A stretch of DNA of 64,000 bases from assembly GCF_907164915.1 (NCBI RefSeq), contig NC_061862.1, positions 85,422,846 through 85,486,845 on the forward strand, read 5' to 3'. The position numbers and the translations under genes are program-made. Origin of the DNA: Impatiens glandulifera (taxonomy: Eukaryota; Streptophyta; Magnoliopsida; Ericales; Balsaminaceae). Positions 1 through 11,022 of the stretch are shown here, piece by piece (the first letter of the stretch is position 1; every line of letters begins with the position of its first letter). Below the pieces are notes generated by a model that did no database searches, was not told the origin of the DNA, and worked only from the letters and a program-made list of their open reading frames with translations.

Positions 1-1424
1 TGATTGGGTTGAAGTGGATTTACAAGACGAAAATGAGTCCTGATGGTTCGGTTAAAAAATGCAAGGCAAGATTGGTGGCAAAAGGGTATTCTCAACAACC
101 TGGAGTCGACTATCATGAGACATTTGCACCGATTGCGAGACACGAAACGATAAGGATGTTGATTGCATTAGCCGCTCACAAAGGATGGAAGCTTTACCAA
201 CTTGATGTGAAATATGCATTCTTGAATGGAGTATTGAAAGAAGAGGTGTATGTGGTACAACCACAAGGCTTCAATGTTGAAGGAGAAGAAGAAAAAGTAT
301 ACAAGTTGAAGAAAGCATTGTACGGATTGAAGCAAGCACCTCGTGCTTGGTATGGAAATATCGATGAGTATTTCTCTAAGAGAGGATTTTTTAGGAGTCC
401 TAGCGAGCCGACACTCTACATCAAGCATGGTGAATCCGGTATGCTCATAGTCTCTCTTTATGTTGATGACTTGATTTTTACTGGAAATGATGAAAACATG
501 ATTAATGAGTTCAAAACTGATATGATGAAGAAATATGAGATGAATTATTTAGGTTTGTTACATTATTTTTTGGGTATTGAGATTGATCAAAATGATGGAG
601 GTGTATTTATTTGTCAAAATAAGTATGTCCAAAGCATTCATTCAAAATTTAAAATGGAGAATTGTAATCCCGTGATGACTCCATTGGTAGTAAATGAGAA
701 GTTGGTGAAAGATGATGGTAGTGGTGATGCTGATGCGGTACAATATAGAAGTCTGGTTGGGAGTTTGTTGTACCTTACGATTACAAGACCCGATCATGTA
801 TGCTACAGTTTATTATCTTGGTTTATGCACCGACCAAGCAAAATTCATCTTGGAGTTGCAAAGAGAGTGTTGCGATACATTAAAGGGACTATGGAGTATG
901 GTCTCATGTTTGAAAAAAATGATAGTGAAGATATAGAGTTGTTTGAGTTCTGTGATAGCGATTGGGCTGGAAGCATGGATGACATGAAGAGTACATCCGG
1001 GTATTGTTATTCACTAGGTTCAGGTATTTTTTCATGGGCGTCGAAAAAGCAAGAGAGAGTTGCACATTCCTCCGCCGAAGCCGAATACATATCGGCAAAC
1101 GAAGCAACCAAACAATTGGTTTGACTAAGGAAGATTTTAGAAGACATGGGGGAGAAGCAAGATATGGCTACAGTTCTCTTTTGCGATAGCAAATCGGCAA
1201 TTGCTATGTCGAAAAATGCGGTATTTCATAGTCGAACAAAACACATCAACCTTAAACATCACTACATTCGTGAAGCAGTGGATGATGAAGAAGTAATGAT
1301 CAAGCACGTAAAGACTGGAGATCAACTTGCAGATATCTTCACTAAAGCACTTCCTTTAAACAAATTCGTCTACTTACGAGATTTGTTAGGCATGACCAGC
1401 AAAAACATTAAGGGGGAGTGTTGA
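1..1424 (+). pseudogene. Ty1/copia pol 3' part (reverse transcriptase + RNase H), partial
   Basis: The window opens inside a copia polyprotein, read in the frame starting at base 3. The reverse transcriptase is recognisable from [15 protein letters not shown] (about residues 104-118 of the visible part), the catalytic [12 protein letters not shown] box and YLTITRPD. RNase H follows, with DSDWAG, STSGYC and SSAEAEY, then the typical copia end DQLADIFTKALP. A single in-frame TGA at 1122-1124 interrupts the RNase H domain where the family usually has Trp (TGG). Reading resumes in the same frame and ends at 1424, so this is one nonsense change and not a frameshift. Gag, protease and integrase lie off the window to the left. 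The stop codon falls inside the 3' LTR. The element is dead in cis unless the stop is read through. Confidence 0.93.
1411..1418 (+). other. Polypurine tract of the copia element
   Basis: A purine run (AGGGGGAG) lies immediately before the TG that starts the 3' LTR. This is the expected plus-strand priming site of an LTR retrotransposon. Confidence 0.8.
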
Positions 1425-1650
1425 AATTAATCTTTTTAATTAAAATAAATCTTTTTAATTAATTATGGTATTGATTAGGATAATATTGGGAGGTTATAAG
1501 TTACAATATTTAATTCTAAAATAACGAAAAGATTTTGATTTTTATTATATATTTACCTTGTAATGGGATGATTGGAGAATCACAACAAAATAAGAATATT
1601 TTCATTTCCTTTTGTAACCTTCGTTCCTTATTTTTCTCTTCAACCCAACA
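1419..1650 (+). repeat. 3' LTR of copia element (about 232 bp)
   Basis: The LTR starts with TGTTG directly after the polypurine tract and is taken to end at CAACA (1646-1650), which makes a perfect 5-bp inverted terminal repeat. It is AT-rich, as expected. The partner LTR is outside the window, so the boundary rests on the TG..CA rule and the matching ends only. Confidence 0.72.
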
Positions 1651-1744
1651 ACTATAACTATGATGAAAATAAGAGCTGGACTTATTTTAGAAGATGGTTC
1701 CTTGTGTGGAAATGGAGATGGCAATGAAGAAGGAGAAGAACTAG

Positions 1745-3745
1745 GGGTGAGCATAATTTGGGTTTACTCAAACCCAACCATAACTCAAACCCAAAATATT
1801 AATTTGGGTTGGTTAATTTGGGTTGAGTTGAGTATGGGTTGGGTTGGGTTTAACTTGGGTTGGGATAGGGTTACCCAAATTACCCAAATTATATAAATTT
1901 AATTTAATTTTCTATTATTAATCCAATATAAACTAATAATCTTCCAACTTTAAGTCGAACACGTTTTTGACATGTTTAACACGTTTTTCACAAGTTTAAC
2001 ACGTTTTTCACAAGTTTAACATATTTTTAACATTTTAACACGTTTTCACTTATAACATGTTTTTCACACATTTTCACGTTTTTGGCACGTTTAACACATT
2101 TTTGACATGTTTAACACGTTTTCACACTAATAACACGTTTTTCACACGTTTAACACATTTTCACGTTTTATCACGTTTAACACGTTTAATACGTTTAACA
2201 CATTTTTGACAAGTTTCACACATTTTTCACGTTTTTGGCATGTTTAACACGTTTTTGACATATATAACACGTTAACACGTTTTTGATAAGTTTAACATTA
2301 TTTTCACGTTTTTTGGCACGTTTAACACGTTTTTGACATTTTAACACGTTTTTGATATGTTTAACGTGTTTTTACGGTTTTGGCATGTTTAACACGTTTT
2401 CGACATATTTGACACGTTTTTTACACGTTAAATCATTTTTCACATTTTTGACACGTTTAACACGTTTTTGACATGTTGAACATGTTTAACACGTTTTTAG
2501 CTCATTTAACACATTTTTAGCACATTTAACACATTTTGGTACTTTTAACACTTTTTTCACGTTTTTGGCACGTTTCCACGTTTTGACACGTTTAACACGT
2601 TTTTGCACATTTAACATATTTTGACATGTTTAATATGTTTTTTGCACGTTAACATGTTTTGACAAGTTTTAACACGTTTTTGACACGTTTAACACGTTTT
2701 TTTGTATGTTTAACACATTTTCATGTTTGACACGTTAAATGTGCGAAAAACGTATTAAACATGTCAAAAATATGAGAAACATGTTAAATGTGTCAAAAAC
2801 GTATTAAATGTGTCAAAACGTGCCAAAAATGTGGAAAACGTGTTAAACGTGCCAAAAACGTGAAAATGTGTTAAACATGTTAAACATGTTAAAAACGTGT
2901 TAAACATGTTAAGAACGTGAAAAACGTGAAAACATGTAAATGTGTCAAAACGTGCTAAACGTGTCAAGAACGTGAAAACATGTTAAATGTGTCAAAACGT
3001 GTTAAACATGCCAAAAACGTAAAAAAAATGTATCAAAATGTGTTAAATGTGTCTTAGTCGTGAAAAATGTGTCAAACGTGTCAAAAACGTGTTAAATGTG
3101 TTAAAACGTGTTAAACATGCCAAAAACATAAAAAAACGTGTTAACGCGTCAAAAATGTGTTAAACATGCCAAAAACGTGTTCAACGTGTCAAAACGTGTT
3201 AAATGTGTCAAAACGTGTGAAAAACGTACTGAACGTCAAAAATGTGGAAAACGTACTGAACGTCAAAAATGTGGAAAACGTACTGAACGTCAAAAATGTG
3301 GAAAACGTGATAAATGTGTCAAAAACGTGTTAAACGTGCCAAAACGTGTTAAATGTGTCATAATCGTGAAAACGTGTCAAACGTGTCAAAAACGTATTAA
3401 GAACAGGTTAAACATGCCCAAAACATGAAAAACGTGTTAAACGTGCCAAAAACGTGTTCAACGTGTCAAGAACGAGTTAAACGTGTTAAACGTGTGAAAA
3501 ACGTATGAAACGTGTCAAGAACGTGAAAAACATGTCAAAAACGTGTTAAACGTATCAAAACGTGTCAATAACGTGGAAAATGTGGAAAACGTGTTAAACG
3601 GATAAAAATATATTAAATGAGTTAAATACATGTTAAATAAAAAAATAATTTGGGTTACCTAACTCATATTAATAAATAATATGGGTTAGATAATGGGTTG
3701 AGTAAATTTAATTTGGGTTGAATATGGGTTGAGTAATACGGTTAG
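1745..3745. repeat. Foldback element: ~2 kb inverted repeat built of CACGTTTTTGA-type units
   Basis: The left arm (about 1955-2740) is a degenerate tandem array with the consensus TTTAACACGTTTTTGACACG. At about 2740 the orientation flips, and 2745-3600 carries the reverse complement (CGTGTCAAAAACGTGTTAAA). Outside both arms lie GGGTT/AACCC-rich stretches (1755-1895 and 3645-3745) that are also roughly inverted copies of each other, including TTACTCAACCCAT-like and GGGTTACCCAAATT-like segments. The left edge AGGGGTGAGCA (1744-1754) looks like a hAT-type terminus, but the matching right terminus is not clear. The open frames here are repeat artefacts and I do not call them genes. This is probably a non-autonomous foldback/MITE-like transposon. 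Confidence 0.75.
3221..3301 (+). repeat. 27-bp unit, three exact tandem copies
   Basis: Units lie at 3221-3247, 3248-3274 and 3275-3301, each running from AAAACGTACTGAACGTC to AATGTGG. They sit in the right arm of the foldback and are identical, unlike the degenerate units around them, so they are probably a recent local expansion. Confidence 0.9.
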
Positions 3746-4900
3746 ATTTAACCGTTTGCTGATATTAAAAAGAACTACTTATTTCAGATTGAATTCTACG
3801 TATTTCTATCATAAGACCGGTAAGAAATTACAAGAAATAGTTTAAATTGTGATGAAGATTTCGTGCTAAGAAGTACGTACCATCTCTGTTTGCTTTGACA
3901 TAAACCCTAGAAAAGTTGAATACTAGAAAAATGTTGGAGATCTCAAAAATTTCTTCAGAATTACCTACCCTTACTTGTTCATAATCTTAATTGCTTAAAT
4001 GGCGAAACCCACTTCCCGATTTGCGATTTCGATAATATTCCTTCATGATCATCGTAAGCTTACAGTCTTCTCTTTCACACAGTAATCTGTGTAAATCAAA
4101 ATTGTAAGTGTAGAAGAAGAAGTGAAAGATGTTGAATTCTACGCTTCTTGAGTGAGTAAGGAAAGAGAGACGACAGAGAAGATGGGTTGACTAGGAGAAT
4201 GAGAATATTTTCGTTTGAATCTAACTGAATTGACACATGAAATTAAATAAAAATTAATAGATTCACATGTCATTTAAAATAGATAAAGTAACGTCCGTAT
4301 GTTAAAAGTTTTTAAATGGTTAAATATTTGATATTTCAACTGATTCAAAGTTTGAGCCATAAATAATAATTTGGTCATTTATAATTAATTTTTTTTATAT
4401 ATGAATAGTGAAAAAAAAAATGAAAAACTCATTTTGAGTTTGAGTGGAGAAACCATTTTTTTTAAATGACTTTTTCTAGTTTAATTTAGAATTTAAGATT
4501 GATCTACAAAATAGAGGAAGATGAGGGTTAGTTTGAAATTTTATTTTATTTTATGTCAATTTTATTTAATTGTTTGATATTATAATAAGTGAATATCTCT
4601 CCAAACTTATATTTTTCTCCTTCCTCTTTTATATTATTTGATATCTATTTTTTTTATTGTTTTGTTGTAGCTTACATCAAATTTATTTATTTGTTGAGTC
4701 TGGTCAGAATTAAAACATATTCATTTGATTCGTCCAATGGTTATAACCAATTGTATTTGAATATTAAAGTAGACAGGAACACACTAACAATATTTAATTG
4801 CTTTTCTGCGTGAAAAAGTTTATTGTTTAAGACTTTAGACAGAGAATGTTATAAGTTTTTCTTTTATGTCATTTACGTTTTCAAACATTTGTAAGGATTG
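3746..4900. other. Unassigned AT-rich spacer
   Basis: No coding region is supported. On the minus strand, 3900-4210 has a CT-rich, UTR-like character (TCTTCTCTGTCGTCTCTC), which could be the 5' end of a gene truncated by the foldback, but no exon can be shown. The rest is AT-rich sequence with poly-A/T runs. Confidence 0.3.
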
Positions 4901-4940
4901 TTCTTAGGGCATCTCTAACGTTCTTAGGGCATCTCTAACG
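4901..4940 (+). repeat. 20-bp perfect tandem duplication with transposon-end sequence
   Basis: TTCTTAGGGCATCTCTAACG occurs twice in a row (4901-4920, 4921-4940). GGGCATCTCTAACG resembles the termini of plant PIF/Harbinger elements (usually GRGCATCTCCAAC), and TTA directly before it fits their 3-bp target preference. Confidence 0.7.
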
Positions 4941-5440
4941 GCCACGCATAATGAGTTTTGTATGCTATTTCTTTCTTTTACTGTCCGACAAAATGAAACA
5001 CATAATGTGTTTATATCCTCCTTCGCCAAATGCATATATGTGTATACACTATTCATTTCACCATTTTGACAAATTTTACAGAATGACCCTTAAACTATAT
5101 ATATTTAGAGTAACGATAAGAGGAGAAAAAATTTTGTAGTGAATGTGACGGAGCAACGAATGATGTGATATTATTGTACATGTCATATTAAAAATATGAC
5201 GTGTATTAATTTCTCTCTCTGATTTTAAATTGTATACTTCGTAACAACATTTAATATTTTTTCTCTCTTAATTTTTTTATTATTTAAATAAATTATTTAA
5301 TAATTTCCCTCTCTTTAACTTTTTTTAATATTATTATAAATATTCAATTAATTTGAAATTAAAAAGGGATAAATTTTTATTTTTCAACTCAAAATACAAA
5401 CTAATAATGTTCATAATAAATAAAATTTAAATTACTAATA

Positions 5441-5443
<3 letters not shown>

Positions 5444-5510
<67 letters not shown>
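5444..5510. repeat. (AT)n microsatellite, about 33 repeats
   Basis: An uninterrupted AT dinucleotide run. The surrounding 5200-6440 is very AT-rich, has further short AT runs (for example 5668-5692), and shows no coding signal. Confidence 0.97.
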
Positions 5511-5511
<1 letters not shown>

Positions 5512-6469
5512 CATTATACTATAAAAGAGAAAGTTATATATAATATTATGTACAAGTTAAATTTTTAATATATATTGAAATAAAAAAAAGACTTTTAAAA
5601 AGAAATAAGAAAGATAAATTTAAAGAAGAGAAATAATAATTTAATAAATTATATATATTTATTTTTTATTTTATATATATATATATATATATATTTGAAT
5701 ATATACATTTATATATTTTATTAATTTCATTTATTCATCCTCCTTATTATTATTATTCATATAAAAATACATAAATAAATTACTTAACTATTAACTAAAA
5801 AATGAAAAAAAATAATTAATTGGACTAAAACAAATAATCATTTTTATATTTAACTTCTTATTCTTTCTTATATTTATATATATTTATTAATTTTTTCAAT
5901 TATTACTTTTAAAAATATATAAATTAATAAATTAATTCAAATATATAAATATATAATTATAATTAATAAATAAAAAGAAATAAAAAATATAAAAGAAGAG
6001 ACGAAAGAAATTATTAATGAAAAAAGAAGAGATAAATAAATATTTTAAATTAGACTTAGTCATTCATCCTAACTTTCGTTATAAAATTTTCGCTCCCATA
6101 TGATTATTATATATTTTTAATGACTTTTGATTTCTTTATATGCAAATTGATCCTTCAACTATTTATTTTTTAAGATAAAAAGTTATAATATTTTTAAAAT
6201 ATATAATTAAATCATTAAATTGTATTATACTTGAAATTTTATCTAATTTATTTTATATTTTTACGTTATATATTATAACTTAAATTATATAAATTTATAA
6301 TTTTAAACGGTACGAATAAACATAGAAAATACATAAAAGACAATTATCTGTTACATAATAAATAGTACAATAATTAAAAGTACAACATAAATAATACAAT
6401 AGTTAAATTTGCTCACAAATAATAAAAATAAATTATAGATAATGATTTATAATCTAGTATTAAATTAGC

Positions 6470-7660
6470 ACAACTTCTCCAAGATTATTGAAATAGTCCG
6501 AAAATGTAGCCGGGTGGAAGGATCTGATTGACTTTCATATTGAGCTCTTTCTTGCATAATTTTGGCTTGTTAAGCCAGAATAAATGCGCACACATTTGCA
6601 TCTTGTATTTTACTCAAATCTTAACTTAAAGTCTTGTTTTATTCCTTAATCTTTTTCAACGCATAACGTTTGTTTTGCATATCTAATTGACTTTGCATAT
6701 GGTCATTTGCCCTTTTCATTTCTTCAACAATTTTTTTTGTTTCCTGCATTTCATTTAGGGTCAATGATGTATTACCACCATTTTTCTTTTCAATTTTTCT
6801 TTTTACACTCCGATATGTCTTTTAGATGGAGAACCAATGTTGAATCTTCCAAGTTAAGAGAAAATGAGGAAATATCGGGGGATGCTTGTCCAACAGAATT
6901 TGGAGTTGAATTTTCTGACTCGAAAGAGGCATAGTTGACAAATTGATTTCTCCTACTACTTGTGGAACAATATATAAATTTTTCAAAATTTTTAACAATG
7001 TTCCACACATGATCGAACTTTGAACCTGCTTTGAACTTAGAATCTTTCATGAACAACATTTTAGCTTTGAGCATCTATGAAGTTCAAATAATTAAATACA
7101 ATATGCATAAAAAATAGTATATCAAATATAGGAATGATAAACTTAGTGAATGGGGTAGTGAAAGCAAAACCACGAATCCGACATGGCCTACCACGTTGTC
7201 CCAACGTCAGAATTTGAACAAAAAAATTGGGGTACCGAAATGTGCATTTCATGACATTTCGGGGACCGAAATGTTACATTTTTAATTTTTCTGAGTTTAT
7301 CATTTTTCTATCAAGATAATATGTTAATGCTCACAATATCTTCATTTGAAGTACCGTTTTGATGCATATTCTCAATTTGCTTTATGCATGCATGAAGTCT
7401 CATTACTGCTTTTTGGATAGTGTCCAGTCGGGCTTGCATAGATCTTTTAGTACGAATCTCCCAATGCTCCAACCTTTCTCTATTGAAAGCTTATTCAATG
7501 CGAGACCATAATCGGTCACTTGTTTGATTAATTCCAACAATTAGATCATCAAAAATTTCTATATAAACCCGACATAAGAGTATATCCTCATTTAGGTTAT
7601 AGGTTGTTGATCGGACATACATTCTTAACAACAGATGAAGGTAATATGTATTTGACTGAA
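6470..7660 (-). pseudogene. PIF/Harbinger ORF1 (Myb/SANT-like DNA-binding protein), decayed
   Basis: On the minus strand, codons from about 7660 to 7335 read like the SANT/Myb-like domain of PIF ORF1 proteins (DDLIVGINQTSDRLWSRIE, later QKAVMRLHACMKQIE). A 260-bp intron, 7334-7075 (GTGAGC..ATAG), joins GTSNEDI to MLKAKMLFMKD, which matches the usual DIM..AK.LF continuation. The second exon has KFDHVWNIVKNFEKF (7010-6960) and a Lys/Glu-rich C-terminal part near 6720-6480. Several stops interrupt the frame, so it is dead. In this family ORF1 works with the transposase to bind element ends. The intron call is inferred from frame restoration. Confidence 0.75.
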
Positions 7661-7739
7661 TTCAAATGGTAAGATGTAGTGAATTATATGTTACCCTCCA
7701 TGTCAATATATAAGTGAAATCCTAACACTTACCATACTT

Positions 7740-8155
7740 AATACACTGAATTGGAAATGACCACACACTATAAAGTTGGTCTTATTTCTCCACTCAAATT
7801 AATTGAAATGACCATACACTGAAAAGTTGGTCTAATTTCTCCACTCAAATTAATTGAAATGACCATACACTGAAAAGTTGATGTTATTTCTCCACCAAAT
7901 TAATTGAAAATGACCACAAACTAAAAAGTTGGTCTTATTTCTCCACTCAAATTAATTAAAATGATCATACACTGAAAAGTTGGTCTCATTTCTCCATTCA
8001 AATGAATTGAAATGATCATACACTGAAAAGTTGGTCATATTTCTCCACACAAATTAATTGAAAATGACCATACACTAAAAAGTTGGTCATATTTCTCCAC
8101 TCAAATTAATTTAAATGACCATATAATGAAAAGTTTGTCATATTTCTCCACCGAT
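7740..8155. repeat. Minisatellite, ~51-52 bp unit, about 8 copies
   Basis: The unit reads roughly TTGGTCTTATTTCTCCACTC then AAATTAATTGAAATGACCAT then ACACTGAAAAG. Copies begin near 7776, 7827, 7878, 7929, 7980, 8031, 8083 and 8134, with 85-95 % similarity by eye. It lies between the divergent ORF1 and transposase genes, just upstream of a TATA box. Confidence 0.9.
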
Positions 8156-8211
8156 CTGGATTGTAAATGACTATATTACCATTCTATTGCAATTACACTA
8201 CTATAAATACA

Positions 8212-8219
8212 TAACATAT
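8212..8219 (+). promoter_or_regulatory. TATA box of the Harbinger transposase
   Basis: TATAAATA lies about 80-140 bp before the first transposase codons and directly after the minisatellite, as expected for the transposase promoter. Confidence 0.6.
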
Positions 8220-8289
8220 TCTCATACCATTGTTAAGTCATTCAAAACTTATCACATATATTTTTTACTATCCATAACTATAAGTCTCC

Positions 8290-9535
8290 ATAATAAATTT
8301 CAATGTTAGTGATTCATCATTATCATCATCTTCTTCTTCTTTAGATGATATTATGATTCATCAAAGACAACAAAATTTATGTTGTCTTCACAAAAATAAC
8401 AACATGATCATCCAACAACTTCTTGAACAACAAAGCCAACAAATACTACATCGTGGTTCCGTTCATGGATATATTGTCATCAATCGTGATTGTGAAAATG
8501 CCAATTGTATGTTATACAATGATTATTTTTCAGATAATCCAATGTATAATGATACCATGTTTCGTCGGAAATATCGAATGTCTCGCTCATTGTTCTTTCG
8601 AATTGTTGACGCAGTGAAAGATCATGATCGCTACTTCCAACAAGAATCGGATAATGCAGACAGACTTGGATTATCTCAAATAGAAAAAATAACGATAGTT
8701 TTCCGTATATTGGCAATTGAAAGTATGAAAAAATTATGTCACACTATGGTTGAGATATTTAGCGAATACTATCTTAGAAGGCCAACCTGAAATGATATTT
8801 CTAGACTTCTCAATATTAGTCAGCAACGTGAATTTCCTAGAATGCTAGATAATTTAGATCGTATGCATTGGAGGTGGAAAAATTGTCCAACCGCGTGGTC
8901 AGGACAATACGCAGGCCGTAGTGGAAAGTCTATCATCATTCTCGAAGTTATCACAAATTATGATCTTTGGATATGGCATGCATATTTTGGTTTGTCAGGC
9001 ACCAACAATGATATAAACGTGTTAGAGTCATCTCATATGTTCTCAGATCTAACTCAAGGTATTTCTCATCCATCTCATTATGTAATTCAAGAAAAAGAAT
9101 ATAATATAGATTATTATTTAGTTGATGGCATATATCCAAAATGACTTACTCTTGTGCAAACAATTCATGAGCCACGTGGTCGGAAGAAAAAAATAATTTG
9201 CAATGAAATAAGAAGCATATAGAAAAGACGTTGAACGTGTATTTGGAGTTTTTTAATCACGTTTTTCCATTATAGCAGGACCGATATAATATAGGAGAAA
9301 AAAAGTGTTGCATGATATAATGACTACGTGCATAATTTTTTATAACATAATTGTTGATAATGAACGAGACCTTAATGCACATATCGAAATTGAAATGGAA
9401 ACGCATTCACCAGAGGTCGAGATGATGATAGATAAAAATACTCGATTTCAAGATTTCATATCTCGGTACGGATAAATAAGAAGAAATAACATCACATTGA
9501 ACTTCGTAATGCATTAATCAATCATATGTGGAAAT
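8290..9535 (+). pseudogene. PIF/Harbinger DDE transposase, broken
   Basis: The reading frame starts with a Ser-rich leader. The first in-frame ATG is 8353, but the true start may have been lost. RRKYRMSRSLFFRIVDAVK is the helix-turn-helix-like N-terminal part. The catalytic region is recognisable from LDRMHWRWKNCPTAW (first Asp), GLSGTNNDINVLE (second Asp) and, in another frame, AYRKDVERVFGVF (third acidic residue). The C-terminal end HHIELRNALINHMWK is found near 9490-9535. There are stops at about 8788, 9142 and 9255, with frameshifts after 9150. All three acidic positions survive, yet the gene cannot make one protein. Confidence 0.88.
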
Positions 9536-9739
9536 AGTACATCAATTATGAGAATTGATACATTGTTTATGTTATGTGTACGTGTACCAAGTGTTTTTTT
9601 ATTAATAATGTTTGTTTATTTAAATGTATTATTGAATTATTTTGTTGTGTATAAATTATTGATATATAATTAATTTTATCTTAATTTTATTAAATAAATA
9701 AGAAAAGATTGGGGTTAAATATGTTTTTTTTAATTAAAG

Positions 9740-9875
9740 GAGAACTAGCATGACACCCCACAACCATGGCCCCCGCTTAAACTCAAAACACTTCCAGATG
9801 AAATCGAACACGTGACATTTTGGTCTCTTAAACAGACTCTTATCACTAGGTTACCTTGGTAGAGTAGATTGAGGT
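9740..9875 (-). repeat. tRNA-derived SINE-like repeat
   Basis: On the minus strand there is an A-box-like GGTAACCTAGTGATAAGAG followed by a B-box-like GTGTTCGATTTC about 35 nt later, the spacing of a tRNA-derived pol III promoter. The stretch beyond (CTTCCAGATG.. and CACCCCACAACCATGGCC on plus) is shared with the copy near 48.2 kb, which supports a repeat family. Confidence 0.5.
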
Positions 9876-10079
9876 TAAATATGTAAAGTTGATAAATATA
9901 TAGATAATGGTAATAAGGTTAAAAAGTTAGTATAAGAAAGGAATATTCTAAAAATATTATTTTGAGTTTGGAAATGTGTTTTTGGGTTGAAAATGAATTA
10001 CTGTTTGATGTGACTTTTACTGCATTTTAGGTTTGAAAATGAATTTTTGGGTTGAAGATGGTCTTAGACGACATTCTCT

Positions 10080-11020
10080 TTTAACACGTAAACAAATGAA
10101 TAAGTGTGTTTCTTCAAAACAAGAATCTTGTCAATCGAAGATCACATAATTGCAAATATAGTATTTGTAGGCACATAAATAGTGAGACATGTAACCTAAG
10201 TCATATGTTGAATGAATGTGAAGCTCATGTTACTTCCCTTATCTCTCTGTTTCTTATCCCTGTTCTCACATATGGCATCTGACAAACCTCCTTTCTAAAC
10301 TTAGTTCGTCGTCTGATTTGTTGTAACAAATTCTCTCTAGAGAATGACAAAATTAGTAAATTTCTATTCATAAAGTTTCCATTGGTGCTAATGAGTTTCC
10401 AACTTACCAAAACGTAATCAAATAATGAAATAAAATACTTGGTAAGCTTTGCAATTGATGGATGTCTTCCATTCTATCAAGAACTTTAGAATGTAAGGCC
10501 ACACACTTGCTGATATTAAGTAGCTAAGTTCCTTTTAGGATGATAAATTGACGCGATTTGAATGAGCATTAGCATTACCACATGCAACAACATGATTAAA
10601 AGTGGGAAGCCATAGAAATTCACAAGAGCCATATAAATTCACTTTGTGAACAGAAACTTGATCAGTTACTAGAATCACAAGATGTATTTATTAACCATGA
10701 TTAAGTTATAATCCCTTCCTTTACTTACAATTTATAAGTTTTGTTTACAATTAATTTAAAGAGAATATAGCCAAAAGTTCAACCTGATTTCATCTCGATT
10801 TATTCAATTTAAATGAGCAAAAACAAACATAAAGCATAGATCAACACATTAATATCAACAACATAAGTAACTCGAGAATATATATTTTACTTCTAGTTCC
10901 TAATCACTTGATTCAACTTAATATCATTACTTCTACTAGTTAATCGCTCAATTTCATAAAAAAATCTAGCATAGGATGAGTTTAAAGAAATTGAGCTCAA
11001 TGTATAAAAAAAACAGTGCA
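10080..11020. other. Unassigned spacer
   Basis: AT-rich sequence with short random frames only; no gene, RNA or repeat recognised. Confidence 0.4.
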
Positions 11021-11022
11021 TT

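Larger units (their letters stand above)
4927..10063. mobile_element. PIF/Harbinger transposon, decayed (boundaries tentative)
   Basis: The internal genes are solid: a Myb-like ORF1 on minus and a DDE_Tnp_4-type transposase on plus, divergently arranged around a minisatellite. The proposed ends are GGGCATCTCTAAC at 4927 and its imperfect inverse GTTGAAGATGGTC ending at 10063 (9 of 13 positions match), each flanked by TTA. The similarity does not clearly continue inward, so the ends may belong to other elements. A SINE-like insert near 9.8 kb lies within these limits. Confidence 0.45.

Noticed and set aside
3138..3428. 96-codon Cys/Lys-rich open frame
   Set aside because: It is a translation of the foldback repeat units, including the 27-bp triplication; its periodicity explains the protein.
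1955..3600. CRISPR-like array
   Set aside because: The units are contiguous and degenerate without unique spacers, the arms are inverted, and the genome is plant nuclear.
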